From contig OX344752.2 of the NCBI GenBank assembly GCA_947034885.2, forward strand, positions 8,680,001 to 8,744,000: a stretch of 64,000 bases of DNA, read 5' to 3'. How positions within the stretch are numbered: the first letter of the stretch is position 1; every line of letters starts with the position of its first letter. Made by a program: the position numbers and the translations under genes. The notes below the pieces were generated by a model. That model saw nothing but the letters and a program-made list of their open reading frames with translations. It searched no databases and was not told the origin of the DNA. This DNA comes from Thuidium tamariscinum. Taxonomy: Eukaryota > Streptophyta > Bryopsida > Hypnales > Thuidiaceae. Shown piece after piece: positions 48,029 to 58,545 of the stretch.

Positions 48029-48352
48029 ATGTCTCATTCCAATTGTTTCAATGAAGAATGGCTTACCTATACTTTAGGTTTACTCTTATTAATCCCATTT
48101 TTTATTGGAATGTTATTACCATTTTTGGAAGTTGTAGATAGATTTCTAACATTATCTTATCAAGTTTGTTTCTGTTTTAATGTTTTAGGTTTTATTCTTT
48201 ACATTGTTGGAATCATTTTTATAATTCATATATTGCATACGCAACCTTCACATATTATTGCATCAATATCTTCAAACCCACCAAGTGCTCCACCAAATGC
48301 TACCACCAATTCAATATTTAACCATTTAATAAGGTTAGTCTGTGAAATATAA
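48029..48352 (+). CDS. Hypothetical two-helix membrane peptide
   Basis: An ATG-initiated frame of 107 codons with two hydrophobic segments (about residues 14-34 and 46-67: LGLLLLIPFFIGMLLPFL and VLGFILYIVGIIFIIHIL) and a Pro/Asn/Ser-rich tail. No family was recognised. It lies beside the HUH-Rep element on the opposite strand, between its ORF and the 24-bp repeats. It may be a cargo ORF, a captured exon or chance in A+T-rich DNA, where Leu/Ile/Phe codons are common. Confidence 0.25.
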   Translation: MSHSNCFNEEWLTYTLGLLLLIPFFIGMLLPFLEVVDRFLTLSYQVCFCFNVLGFILYIVGIIFIIHILHTQPSHIIASISSNPPSAPPNATTNSIFNHLIRLVCEI

Positions 48353-48660
48353 AACGCATCAATTCCGACTATATAATTTTGTAATCACATTGTGTAGAAC
48401 ATAATTCAAATTCAATACTTTTCCAAGTAATAATTAGATATATTTTTGTGTATATATTAGTGCATATTATATTAAACTTGCAACTTTCTTGCAACTGTTT
48501 GCAGCCATTCTACTGCACTGACGAGGAGGGGCGAGGAAGATGAAGGAACACGATAACTACCTGGGCCCTAGATTTGTGCCACGTGCACGACAAAAATCTT
48601 TTCAAACCTTGTGAGGAGGGGGGGGGAGAAAAGCCGCGGTTTGTAAACACCATAGATAGT

Positions 48661-48830
48661 CAACCCTCTTTAATATCACTCTATCAACCCACTTTAATAC
48701 CACTATGTCAACCCTCTTTAATATCATTCTATCAACCCTTTTTAATATCACTCTATCAACTCTTTTTAATATCACTCTATCAACCCTATTTAATATCACT
48801 CTTTCAACCTTCTTTAATATCACCTCTCTT
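48661..48830. repeat. 24-bp minisatellite, about seven units
   Basis: Units of about 23-24 bp with consensus TTTAATATCACTCTATCAACC. Because 24 is divisible by 3, the minus strand reads as an 8-residue repeat (RVDRVILK). It carries the TAATATCAC motif in every unit and borders the hairpin array. Confidence 0.9.
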
Positions 48831-48846
48831 CCAATGGCACCCTAAT

Positions 48847-49112
48847 TTTTGTAATATCATTTAATTAATAAATGTGATATTACAAAATTATGTCTTCAAC
48901 AACCACTATATTTTTATAATATCTCAGGTTTGTATTTTGTGATATTATAGAAGTGAGAAATTTCTGGAATATCACACAAGTTATATATGTGATAATACAG
49001 AGGTGTCTTTTCAAGGGCCATCATATTTTTGTAATATCACACAATTTATAGTTATGATATTACAGAGGTATTGGATTTTTGTAATATCACACAATTTATA
49101 AATGTGATATTA
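48847..49112. repeat. Array of five small hairpins built on TAATATCAC
   Basis: Inverted pairs: TTTTGTAATATCA 48847-48859 with its complement 48875-48887; TATAATATC 48915-48923 with 48941-48949; an imperfect pair near 48,966-48,996; GTAATATCA 49031-49039 with 49055-49063; TAATATCACA 49082-49091 with 49103-49112. Spacing is about 50-65 bp and loops are 11-17 bases. The plus strand reads TGATATTAC in two perfect right arms, one base from the TAATATTAC nonanucleotide of geminivirus origins, though there that sequence lies in the loop. Confidence 0.8.
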
Positions 49113-49139
49113 AAGAAGTCATTGTGATTTTAGTAGTAT

Positions 49140-50247
49140 GATAGTCTTTGGTTGTTGATTTTTAGATTTATTAATTTAGTTAAAAATTAAAAATATCAAA
49201 AATATTAAAATTAAAATTAGTTTAGTCCAAAAAAAGTTAAAAAATCAATATAGTATACAAAGGCAATCAACTAAGGTCAGCATATAATATTGCTGATACA
49301 AAATTTAGAATTGACTGGAAACAACAAAAGAGGAGAGGGTTGAGGATGAACAATAGAATGGACTACGGTTTATAGGTTTTAACAAATCATACTGTAACCT
49401 TGTAACCTGTGGTTGTTGACAAGACATTCTTGATAAAACCTGTTGACCGAGGAGCGACCAACAAGACTATAACACATGTCATGCTACCAAATCATTATGA
49501 ACAACATTTAAGAATAGAAAGGAATAGTTGTTGGGACTAGCCAATTAGTTGTTGTCATATACAAGATCCAATTAGAATAAGAATATACAATGTACATGAA
49601 GTTTTAAACTTTTGTTTAAAGACAAAACTTCATTTATGAATATCTTTTGATACTTAATTCAAATTCTACAAACTTTATCTCTTAGAAAAAAGGCATTACA
49701 ATATTTATCACTTAAATTTTTTATCTATTCTTTCCAAACAATGCCTTTTGGCTTTGAATTTTGGAATTGTAGTTGAAACCAACTATATTTCACCTACTTA
49801 CTTTGATTTGATTTAAAAAGTACAATTAGATACAATAGAAATAAACATCACTAATATCAAATTTTCATTACTTTAAAGAAATATTTGAATTCAATGTTCA
49901 GACACTTGTGAATATTACATTATGACAAAAAAAAGATTCAGATGTGTACACTTCAATGCAAAAGTGGGAATAAAGTGCCCACACTATAAGATTCTACCTA
50001 TAGCATATAAAAAAATACATTAAATTTTTTTTTAAATGAGATGATAACTTCTATAAGGTGATGCATATGTATTTTTAGAACATAAGAAAACAATTTCTAC
50101 TTTAACACATAAACCTTTATATTTTCGATATGCTATTAAAAGGTTTTAGTTCATTCTAACTTAAATGGGGTATTTCTATGAGTCGTAGGTATGGAACCTA
50201 TAATCAATTGAAATTTCTATTCAACACCTAATTAAAACAATGAAAGA
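49140..50247. other. A+T-rich spacer
   Basis: No gene or repeat recognised. Confidence 0.4.
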
Positions 50248-51018
50248 AGGTCATTGCAAGAAACACTTCATGTTTTTGTCTCAAAAACACAACTTTTAGG
50301 TGTAAGTCTGTAAGATTGGCAGTCCTATGCAATCTTGCTAGTACTACACGTCTGCACTGTGCTTGTCAATGTCAACTATTGATTTCAAGCACATGCAAAT
50401 CTCAGCAATCGATTTAGTATTATGTAGTACTATACAATACTATAAAGTGCTGAAAAGTACTACTTAGGCCACTAGGAGCAAAAAATAGCATAAAAGGGAT
50501 TTGTGAACCTTTCATTTTTAGTGATTAAAAAAAATTTAAAATTAAAAAAAAAATTCATTTTTCTAAGCAAAATTGTGCTCACATTGCAATAGAAAATTCC
50601 TCTAAGAATATTATTCCCTCTTTATAGCCTTTGTACTTGGAAAGGTCACTTTGCCCCCGTGTGTGCAATAGATATGTTGCTAATTTCATAAAAACTCATC
50701 GTTACCCACTTGTATTATTAGTAGAACTCCAACTTGTCCAATTTGTGACATCAAATTTGGATTTTTGAGTCAAAAATAGGACTAAAAATCTCCAAAATGG
50801 CCAAGGTAGACACTCAATTGGGGGTAGTTTAAAAATAGTAAACTAATTTTAAAAATTCTGAAAATTTTATTTAACATCAAAGACTTTTGTAATTTGTATA
50901 CACCTTCATTCCAAATTTAAAGTCAAACGGAGAAAATATGCAAAAGTTATGAGCAAAAAAACTACCTATTGGAGGTTAAGGGGACAAAAAAAAGGACAAG
51001 TGTTTCTTGCAATAACCT
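50248..51018. mobile_element. MITE with TTGCAAGAAACAC ends, copy 2
   Basis: Ends are AGGTCATTGCAAGAAACACTT and its near complement (AAGTGTTTCTTGCAATAACCT). AAGA lies immediately on both sides, a possible 4-bp target duplication. It is 771 bp and non-coding. It has the same family ends as 35,966-36,699. A third, solitary left end (TCATTGCAAGAAA) lies at about 52,854. Confidence 0.65.
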
Positions 51019-54000
51019 AAGATGGAAACAAAAGTGTTTATAATTTTATTCTAATTTTAAAATTCTTATACTATGTTTATAGACACTTTTTTTAATATTA
51101 TTTTCAATAAAAATATTAATAAATCTAATAAGAAAAATTTAGAAAAATTTTAAGATTCAAATGACAACCATGGAATTTGAACATACCTACAAAGACTTAT
51201 CAATGAATGAAGTTTTGACTTCAAACTTTATTACAAGTTTCAACTTTGATTTCATTTAAATTGTAAAAACTAATACTAAAAATTTACAAATGTCACATAA
51301 TGAATTGAAGGCTTGTATGGACTAATGAATTAAAAAGTGCCTTAAATTCAACTAAGTATGAAAATGACAAATGTGAAATTTAAACAAGCATGTGATGAAG
51401 CAAAGTCAAAATGTGATGTCACTTTTTTAATATTCAAGTGATGAGCATTCAAATTTTTGTTATGAAAAAAATGGTAGGGTGATTTATTTTTTGCATAAAG
51501 AATTAGAGAGTGCCAAATTGAAAAAGCAAATCAATTTAATGGAAGTTTTGTGCACAAGATTTGATTTTGTGACATCACAAGACTTTAGTCAAAGATTTGA
51601 TTTCACTAAGATCTCTCTTCTTGCATAACAAACCATCTTTGGATTAAAAAAAACAATTTAGAAATAACTTTAAACTAAAATGATAAATATCTACGTTGAT
51701 TAGGGTTAATTTCAAAATATCTTTGAGAAAAGATCTTGAATTTGATTTGGTCAAGATCTAATTGCTAAATAGAGAGGCTTCTAGAATTTTCTTCCATTAA
51801 ACAAAGATTATTTTGCAATTATATTTAGGTAGTTTAGCAATATGTGAAAATAGAAAGCAAAATATAATTCACCGATAACTTACCGAGGGGTTTGACCAAA
51901 GTATAAAAGACCCCTTTTCGAGGTGGTTAGAACCCTCATTCTCATACAACAACATTCTACTCTCACTTTTTTGTGTTATTGATATGAGTCAGAGTACCAT
52001 TTCTTTTGTTTTGTGTTATCGATTAAGCTGAAATACCATCTATTTGTCATTTGTCTATTTTGAAAGACTAGAGAGTCCTTTTGAAGTACTTTTATTTTGT
52101 TTTTGTTAGAGGTTAAAGCCTCAATTATCTTTGTTTTGACAGAGTTTAGAAAGTATAGACCTTCAAAGCTCTAATTTGCTTAAAGTCATTTAAAATTAAC
52201 GTTTTGTAGTACTTGTGACAACATTTAGTGTTAATACATTAAAAGAGGCAAGGCTTCACTTTGTCAAAAGTATGATAAACTAATTTTTTAACTTAAAATC
52301 CGTTGTATAATGGAATTTGAGTTTTAAGTACTGAAGTTCGGTTTGAATACTATCATGTGTACCTCCTTTGTTATTTAAGTGACTAAAACCTTGACATTTT
52401 GGAAAAATTAGTATTGAAGTTTGGTTTAAACATTATCATATATTCTTCATTCATCACATAAAATTCTTGAAATACTAAACACTACAACCTTGATATTTTG
52501 TTGAAGTTTGATTTAAACACTGTTATGTCTACATCCTTCATCACCTAAAATTCCTGAAATACTAGATTTGCTTTTTAACACTGTTAATGCTTAGAATTGC
52601 CCTCATATGATGGAGCTATAGTCCTTTAATTCCTTGTATTTTAAAAAAATAACATGTAAATTTAGAGTTTCCCCTATACAGTGAAGCTTTGACTTTGCTA
52701 AAAACTCAAAACCACCTTTGAAGATTTAAAATTCCAAATTTTTGTTTGATATGTGCTAGAAGGACCTTGCTCCCAACAAGCCATAAACATTACAAGTCTT
52801 AAACCTCCCAAATTTGGCCCAAAATTAGTTTAGTACTAATTTAAAGTCATCATTGCAAGAAAACTAACATTGTTTGTATCCATCTCAAAATTGAACAAGT
52901 AAATTAAGTATTTTTTTTTCTTTTATTAAAAATTACAAAAATTCTCTCCTAATTAGTTGGATACAAAACCAAAATTTCAATAATCCGAGGACCAGAACCC
53001 AACAAAAAATATGAGAACCAAAGACTCACAAACAATTGAGAACTAGATTAGTGGATAATCTAAAAATCAAAATGAGTGGACAACCAAGAACCACATCAAG
53101 AGACAACTTGAGATAGGGATTGGACATGAAAGGGGAACAGAACAACTAATAAAGAAGCGACACATGGTAGTTCAGAAATGGAGCTAGTTTAGACGCGGAG
53201 CCAATTGGAAAGCGGAGTCAACAAGGGAGCGGGGTTTAGACAGTACACAACAAAGCTCCGATACAACAAGCTTAAGTCCAGTAAATGATTAAACACACAT
53301 GCTCAAATTGTGTAATCAAATGATATATAGAATTACCACTAAATTTTATTAATCAAATGTGAAAATCAGTCATTGTTCATTACACCACTACCTCTAAGTC
53401 TTAAAACAAAAATTAGCTTTTTAACATTTGATGCTAATATTCTAACACTCCATAGTTTCTTGCTCTCAACCAAAGTGTTAAGTTTTCAACTTCTCAAAAC
53501 CACTAAACTAAATGAGAAGGAATTAGAGTGGAAGGAAAACTTAGAGAAGAATAAATTATAGAGAAGGAATTGCACATGTGGGAATTTAGGATTAAAAAAC
53601 ATATTTAAAATGAATCCTACTATTACATTGACATTCTTTTATTCTTCATTCTTTGTCAGTTAACTAGTTAATATATTCTTGAAGGAATTTAGGGAGTTTG
53701 GATTATAGTGGGATTTTGTTTTATTAGGCTCAATAAGATAAAGAAAATAAATAAATTGCCACCTAATACTTCCAAATTAATTAAAAAAATTAAAAATTAA
53801 TTAGAATCTATTGGATTTGATTAGATTTAGTGAATTTAATTATTTTTGGATATTTAAATAATTAAAAATTGTCTGAAATATGAACATATTAAAATAAAAA
53901 TTCCATAATTATTAGGTAGAAGACAAAAAGGACCAAAATTACAACCCAAAATCCGAAATTAAAATCAAAATTGTGATGATCTAACCAAATGAAGGGAGAA

Positions 54001-55430
54001 ATTTATGGAGAGCAAATTAGCATGATGTTTTTTGATGATGGCACAATGGAGTCCTTCATTGCCAAGGTATGATTAAAAATCCCTTTTTATTTACAGTTTT
54101 TATTTTAATTTAACCTTTAAAACCATATATTAGTTTAGAATAGAAAAAACCTTAAAATCAAATAGGCCTTAGAAAAATGAGATTAGTTAAGAATTTGAAA
54201 TTGTTCTTTTAGACTAAAAGTAATTTGTGGATGAAGTTATTCCACTAAACTTCCACCAAAACTTCACCCATTGATAGCTTTTCAGTAAGAATTTAGAATT
54301 TTCACCTTTAACCATGTTAAAAAGATAATTACCAAATTTCAATTAAAAAATCTTAAAATCCTTATAAATAATAGTTTAGATTAAAATCCATCATTATAAC
54401 TAGATTAAACAGCCTTTTAACCAAGAATTTGGAAAAAATAATTAAAATATATTTCATTTGGATATCTTTTAGAGAATCTAAATAAGATTCTAAAACCATT
54501 TTTCATATGAAAAATCATCATTTTTTAGTAAGATATCAATGAATGAAGTTTGGAACCCATTTGGATGAACTTTTTCAAAATTAACCCAAAATAGACAATA
54601 TTATTAAAACTAGAACCCATTAGAAGGTTAAGGATTAAATTTGGGACAAAATTGACTTAATTTTCTATTTCTAAACGATAGATGAAGTTCAAAAGGTTTA
54701 TTAGGGGCTATTTTTCATCCTTTCATAACTTTTGAAGAGAATTTTCAAAGTTAACTTGCTTTACCATTTTAGAAACTTTAAAACAAGATCTAGAGATTGG
54801 ATTAGATAAAATTTTAATTAAAATTCATAACCTTTGACATTTGATTAGCCAACCAATAATCCATAAGTTAGACTAACTTTTAGATTTTTAGTTATTTTTT
54901 AAACTTTTGTAGGAACAAATCACATCATTTGAGTGTCCATTGCTTAAAAGGCACTTACATTGATTATCCTAAAATTTATCACTTTAAATTGCCATCAGAA
55001 CCCGTATATTAGATTCAAGCTCAAGGGTTGAGTTAGAATTTCTTACACAACCTTGCAATAGAAGAAGACAAGAAGAATCGCAGTAAAAAAACAATGAAGG
55101 ACTTACCAAGATTGCCAACCAAAAACAACATGATCAGTCACACTGCAAGCAAAGGTGCATCTACATTATATTTTTCTTCTTCTTGTTGTTTTTCAAATTT
55201 CAAAGTCTTCTTATTAAAATGTGTAGCATATATGTAATTTAGAAGGATCGAGAATAAATAAAGATGGAGCAACAAGACAACAGGGTCCATCGACCAACAT
55301 TGATGTCTTTAACAATCACAACCTAGGTTCATTTCTAACGACAACTTCTTTTCTAAATTTTGGGGAAGTAGAGCACTAGCTAGTGAATTTGTTTGAAGGT
55401 AGCTGGTGCAAGACTTGTAATTGGATGTAG
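51019..55430. other. Gene-free A+T-rich stretch
   Basis: Only short ORFs without similarity. A TATAAAAGACCCC box near 51,902 and a slightly G+C-richer patch at 53,150-53,260 (AGCGGGGTTTAGACAG) hint at LTR or promoter remains, but nothing closes. Phrases such as GAAGTTTGGTTTAAACA(C/T)T(A/G)T recur at 52,330-52,520, a weak local repeat. Confidence 0.35.
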
Positions 55431-55862
55431 ATGGAAAATGAAGGTGGCTACATCTCCAACACTACGAGGACTATTCCATTGCCACCTTCCAAGGCCATGA
55501 CTTGCATCTACGCCAATTTTTCAAATTGCAAGCAAAAGACACCAATCCTGAAAACAATTCTATCACCTCATTGTGAAGCAAATATCAATCATGTGTTTGA
55601 ACTTGCTAGAGTTGGAAGCAAAGATAAACTGCTCATGAAAGACCATGTTATTTACAATTCCTCATTTCCAAAGCTGATGAAAGTGTCTCACTCTTACTTG
55701 TATAACAAAAACAAATGCAATGAAGGAGAAAAAGATGACCACTCTAAGTTTAGTATAGGATTTGCTACATATTCCTACCTTTATAAGGTGACTAAAGAAG
55801 ACATGTACTTTGTGATTATGAAAAATAAAACAACTATTGTGAAGGAAACATATAATGTGTGA
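55431..55862 (+). CDS. Hypothetical 143-codon ORF upstream of the piggyBac relic
   Basis: The longest open frame in its neighbourhood, starting MENEGGYISNTTRTIPLPPS. Lys/Asn-rich, with an aromatic stretch (FATYSYLYKVTKEDMYFVI). No family recognised. After its stop an acidic Asp/Glu/Asn-rich stretch follows (FDYDNENTYQEG), as at the N-terminus of piggyBac transposases, so it may belong to the same element as a leading ORF or captured sequence. It could also be chance. Confidence 0.3.
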   Translation: MENEGGYISNTTRTIPLPPSKAMTCIYANFSNCKQKTPILKTILSPHCEANINHVFELARVGSKDKLLMKDHVIYNSSFPKLMKVSHSYLYNKNKCNEGEKDDHSKFSIGFATYSYLYKVTKEDMYFVIMKNKTTIVKETYNV

Positions 55863-57780
55863 GAAATGATGTTGGAAGAAGAACTTAGTTTTGATTATGA
55901 CAATGAAAATACATATCAAGAAGGTTGTAGAGACTCATTCTATGATAATGACGAAAACACTAACGTGATGAAGATGATTCAAGCAATTACAACAATGACT
56001 TAGATGAGCAACAAAAACATGATTGCGACCAATATGGTTTTGATAAGCACCCACCACTCTCCTTCTACACACAATCAACATGTAGTCACTCTTCACGTAC
56101 AACCTTGTAGAAAAACATCTTTCCTAGTGCCCTTGCATCCCAACCACATTTATAACCGCAAACGAGGGCAACAACTAAAGAAGAGGGAGATGCACAATGT
56201 GTTGGCAAAGACAAGAAGGGGGCCTCTAATCTACATCTACTACTGCAAATATCCAGCAAAAACAAGAGCTAGCTACAACCATGGATGGAAGTAATAGAAG
56301 GAGGTAGCCAATGACGAGTAGGAAAGGGTATTGGTTGGAAGTATCTCCTTTGTGGTAGTAGAAGGCCGTAGTCTTGGCAACAAAGAAAGGAACAAAGTTT
56401 GTAGGGGCTATGGTGGTAGGGGTGAAGCTATTGGCCCAACTCAAACGACCTATATAAAAAAAAACTATAGGCTCAACACATCAAATTAGAGGTATATGAC
56501 ATACAACCTTTTTGTGAAACCTTTTGGTAGCCCATCTCTTGATTTGATAGGAGAATGGGATAAGGTTCTTTCTCGTCTTCAATTATTTGGCTTATTTTGG
56601 TCTATTCAAACATTGAGGCGCATATATTCAAAACAAGGTTGTCACATTGGACAAGAACCTATTCATTTCTTGTCCAATTGGACAAGAAATGAATAGGTTC
56701 TTGTCCAATGTGACAACCCTGATTTGAAAATGAATAGTTATGCAACCGAAAAATTGAAAAGGGTCAAGTATAAGGTTGTGACTGCTACATGCCCTAATAA
56801 TTATGAGATATACACTTGTAGAAAAATTGGGTGGAAAATGTTGGATGTAGGTGAATTGAAGGTGTTTTTTACAATATCACTATATATTGGACTCAAGAAA
56901 CTTTCCAACATACTTATGTACTAGCAAAAGTCAAAATCATTTATTTATTGCCATGTTATATCTCAACTTATGTTACACAATCAATTTTGGCTTCTATCCA
57001 AGTGCCTTTGTATCACCAATCCTACTTCTATATGCATGAATCAAACGTCCGAGATTTATAACAAAGTAAATAAAGTAAGGTGGTTGTTGAATGAGCTTTG
57101 TGATCATTGCAGGAGTCTATAGAATAATAGAGAGAAGATTACCATTGATGAGATGATGGTTCATTACAAAGATGCATATTGTCTTGTTCAATAGTGCATG
57201 CCTAATAAACTTGAAAAATGGGGCCTCAAGATTTGGTGCCTTGTGGATTTTATTATATGTTTTTTTTGCAACTTTGATGTTTATTGTGGAACATCTATTG
57301 AAATCGTGAGGTTTTTAAGTTTAAAAAATGAGAGCTCAAGATGGGGTAAAAAGTAGTGGAGGTATTACTTGTAGGGTTCGAAAGTTGCGGATATGAAATA
57401 ATCATGGATAATTTCTTTACAAGCGTGGAATTATTCCATGATTTAAAGAAGGGGGAACATATGTCATAGGCACTCTTTGGAGCAATTGCATAGGAATTCC
57501 AGATTTGCAAAGGAGCAAAAAACCTTCAAGAAGTTCATGTAAGGGATTATCGAATGGGCAATGCATAACAACTGGAAGATGTGTGCTATTATGTAGATGG
57601 ATAAAAAAACCAATACTCTTACTATCTATGAGTACTTTGTTCATATTTTTTCCATGTAAAATAATAAAAGTCCTATGCCAAGTAGGTAGGAAGATTTATA
57701 AAATCAAGACTTCATCAAGTCATTTGGAATACACTACCTTTATGCTTGATGTTGACGTGCTGGATTAACTCTGTAGTTCC
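55863..57780 (+). pseudogene. piggyBac-type (DDE_Tnp_1_7) transposase relic
   Basis: Decayed plus-strand coding sequence. An acidic N-terminal region is followed by the DDE domain start (MLDVGELKVFFTISLYIGLKKL, about 56,838-56,903). The first catalytic aspartate lies in ITIDEMMVHYKDAY (codon 57147-57149). Next come CMPNKLEKWGLKIWCLVDF (57,198-57,254), FDVYCG and MDNFFTSVELFHDLKKG (about 57,403-57,453), which holds the third aspartate. Stops, shifts and an 82-bp palindrome insert break it. PiggyBac enzymes cut and paste at TTAA. The C-terminal cysteine-rich domain is not visible; a copia LTR follows at 58,031. The element ends were not found. Confidence 0.8.
56637..56718. repeat. 82-bp perfect spacerless palindrome
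   Basis: The two 41-bp arms match base for base about the centre AA/TT (56677/56678): outer GGTTGTCACATTGG, inner CTTGTCCAATTGGACAAG. It has no loop. It lies in the N-terminal part of the piggyBac relic. Confidence 0.97.
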
Positions 57781-58030
57781 TATTCTTATTAAGTGCTTTT
57801 TCATAAATGGTAGCATTGTCTCTTTTACTTCTTTATTAATACTAGTAATGTCAATATGTAGATTATATACAAAGAGATGTTGAAGGAAAAAAGATGTGAG
57901 AAAGAAATCTTGTCTCATTTCAACTTTATAGTGGCACTGCGCAACTTAGCAATGACGAGAAGTTGAATTGGCTAAAAAACAACCATTTCACTATAGTGGG
58001 AGGATATGCCTTAAATGTTAGTAAAAGCAA

Positions 58031-58545
58031 TGTGTAACCATTGGAAGTAAAACAACTATATTAAATGAACAACCAAGAAAGAGGCTTGGATTATATATAA
58101 GAGCTTGTGGGGCTCAGGTCAAGCCCAATGGTTGATTGTTGGATGAATGCCATCCAAGGACGAAACTCTAAGAACCAAACTCCATCGGGCCCCAGAGGTC
58201 CGATTATCGGAGCTCCGGAGAGGCTCCATCACACATATGGTTGAATGCTGGACCTCCGGCCCAGACCTCTAGCCTCTGATGCGTGCAAAGCGGAATTACA
58301 ATCCTAGAGGTGCCGGAGGGTTGCCGGAGGCACTATGCGACACAAGCCCACCAGTGTTTTTGCTTGCCAGTCTTTCTGTAGCCAGTATTTTCACAGCAGG
58401 TAAGTCAACGATACGCAACTGCCGGAGGTCCAGCTTGAATGGAGGGTGCCGGAGGGTCCGGCCTGGAGGTCTAGTTTCCTCCGAAAACCGGACCTCCAAC
58501 TACCTGATGGAGCTTGGCTCTAACTAGTATGTTTGTATATTAATA
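58031..58545 (-). repeat. 3' LTR of the Ty1/copia element
   Basis: Read on the minus strand, a polypurine tract (GCGGGGGGG) leads to TATTAATATACAAAC; the sequence ends GGTTACACA near a TATATATAA box. The expected TG start has become TA. The inside is G+C-rich with repeated CCGGAGGTCC/GGACCTCCGG words. The 5' LTR is not present. Confidence 0.65.

Noticed and set aside
48602..48823. ORF with an 8-residue repeat (RVDRVILK)
   Set aside because: A 24-bp DNA repeat stays in frame automatically; there is no start context and no non-repeat domain.
48847..49112. A geminivirus replication origin
   Set aside because: The motif differs from TAATATTAC, sits in stems rather than loops, and no helicase or capsid gene is present. 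Kept only as a candidate Rep target.
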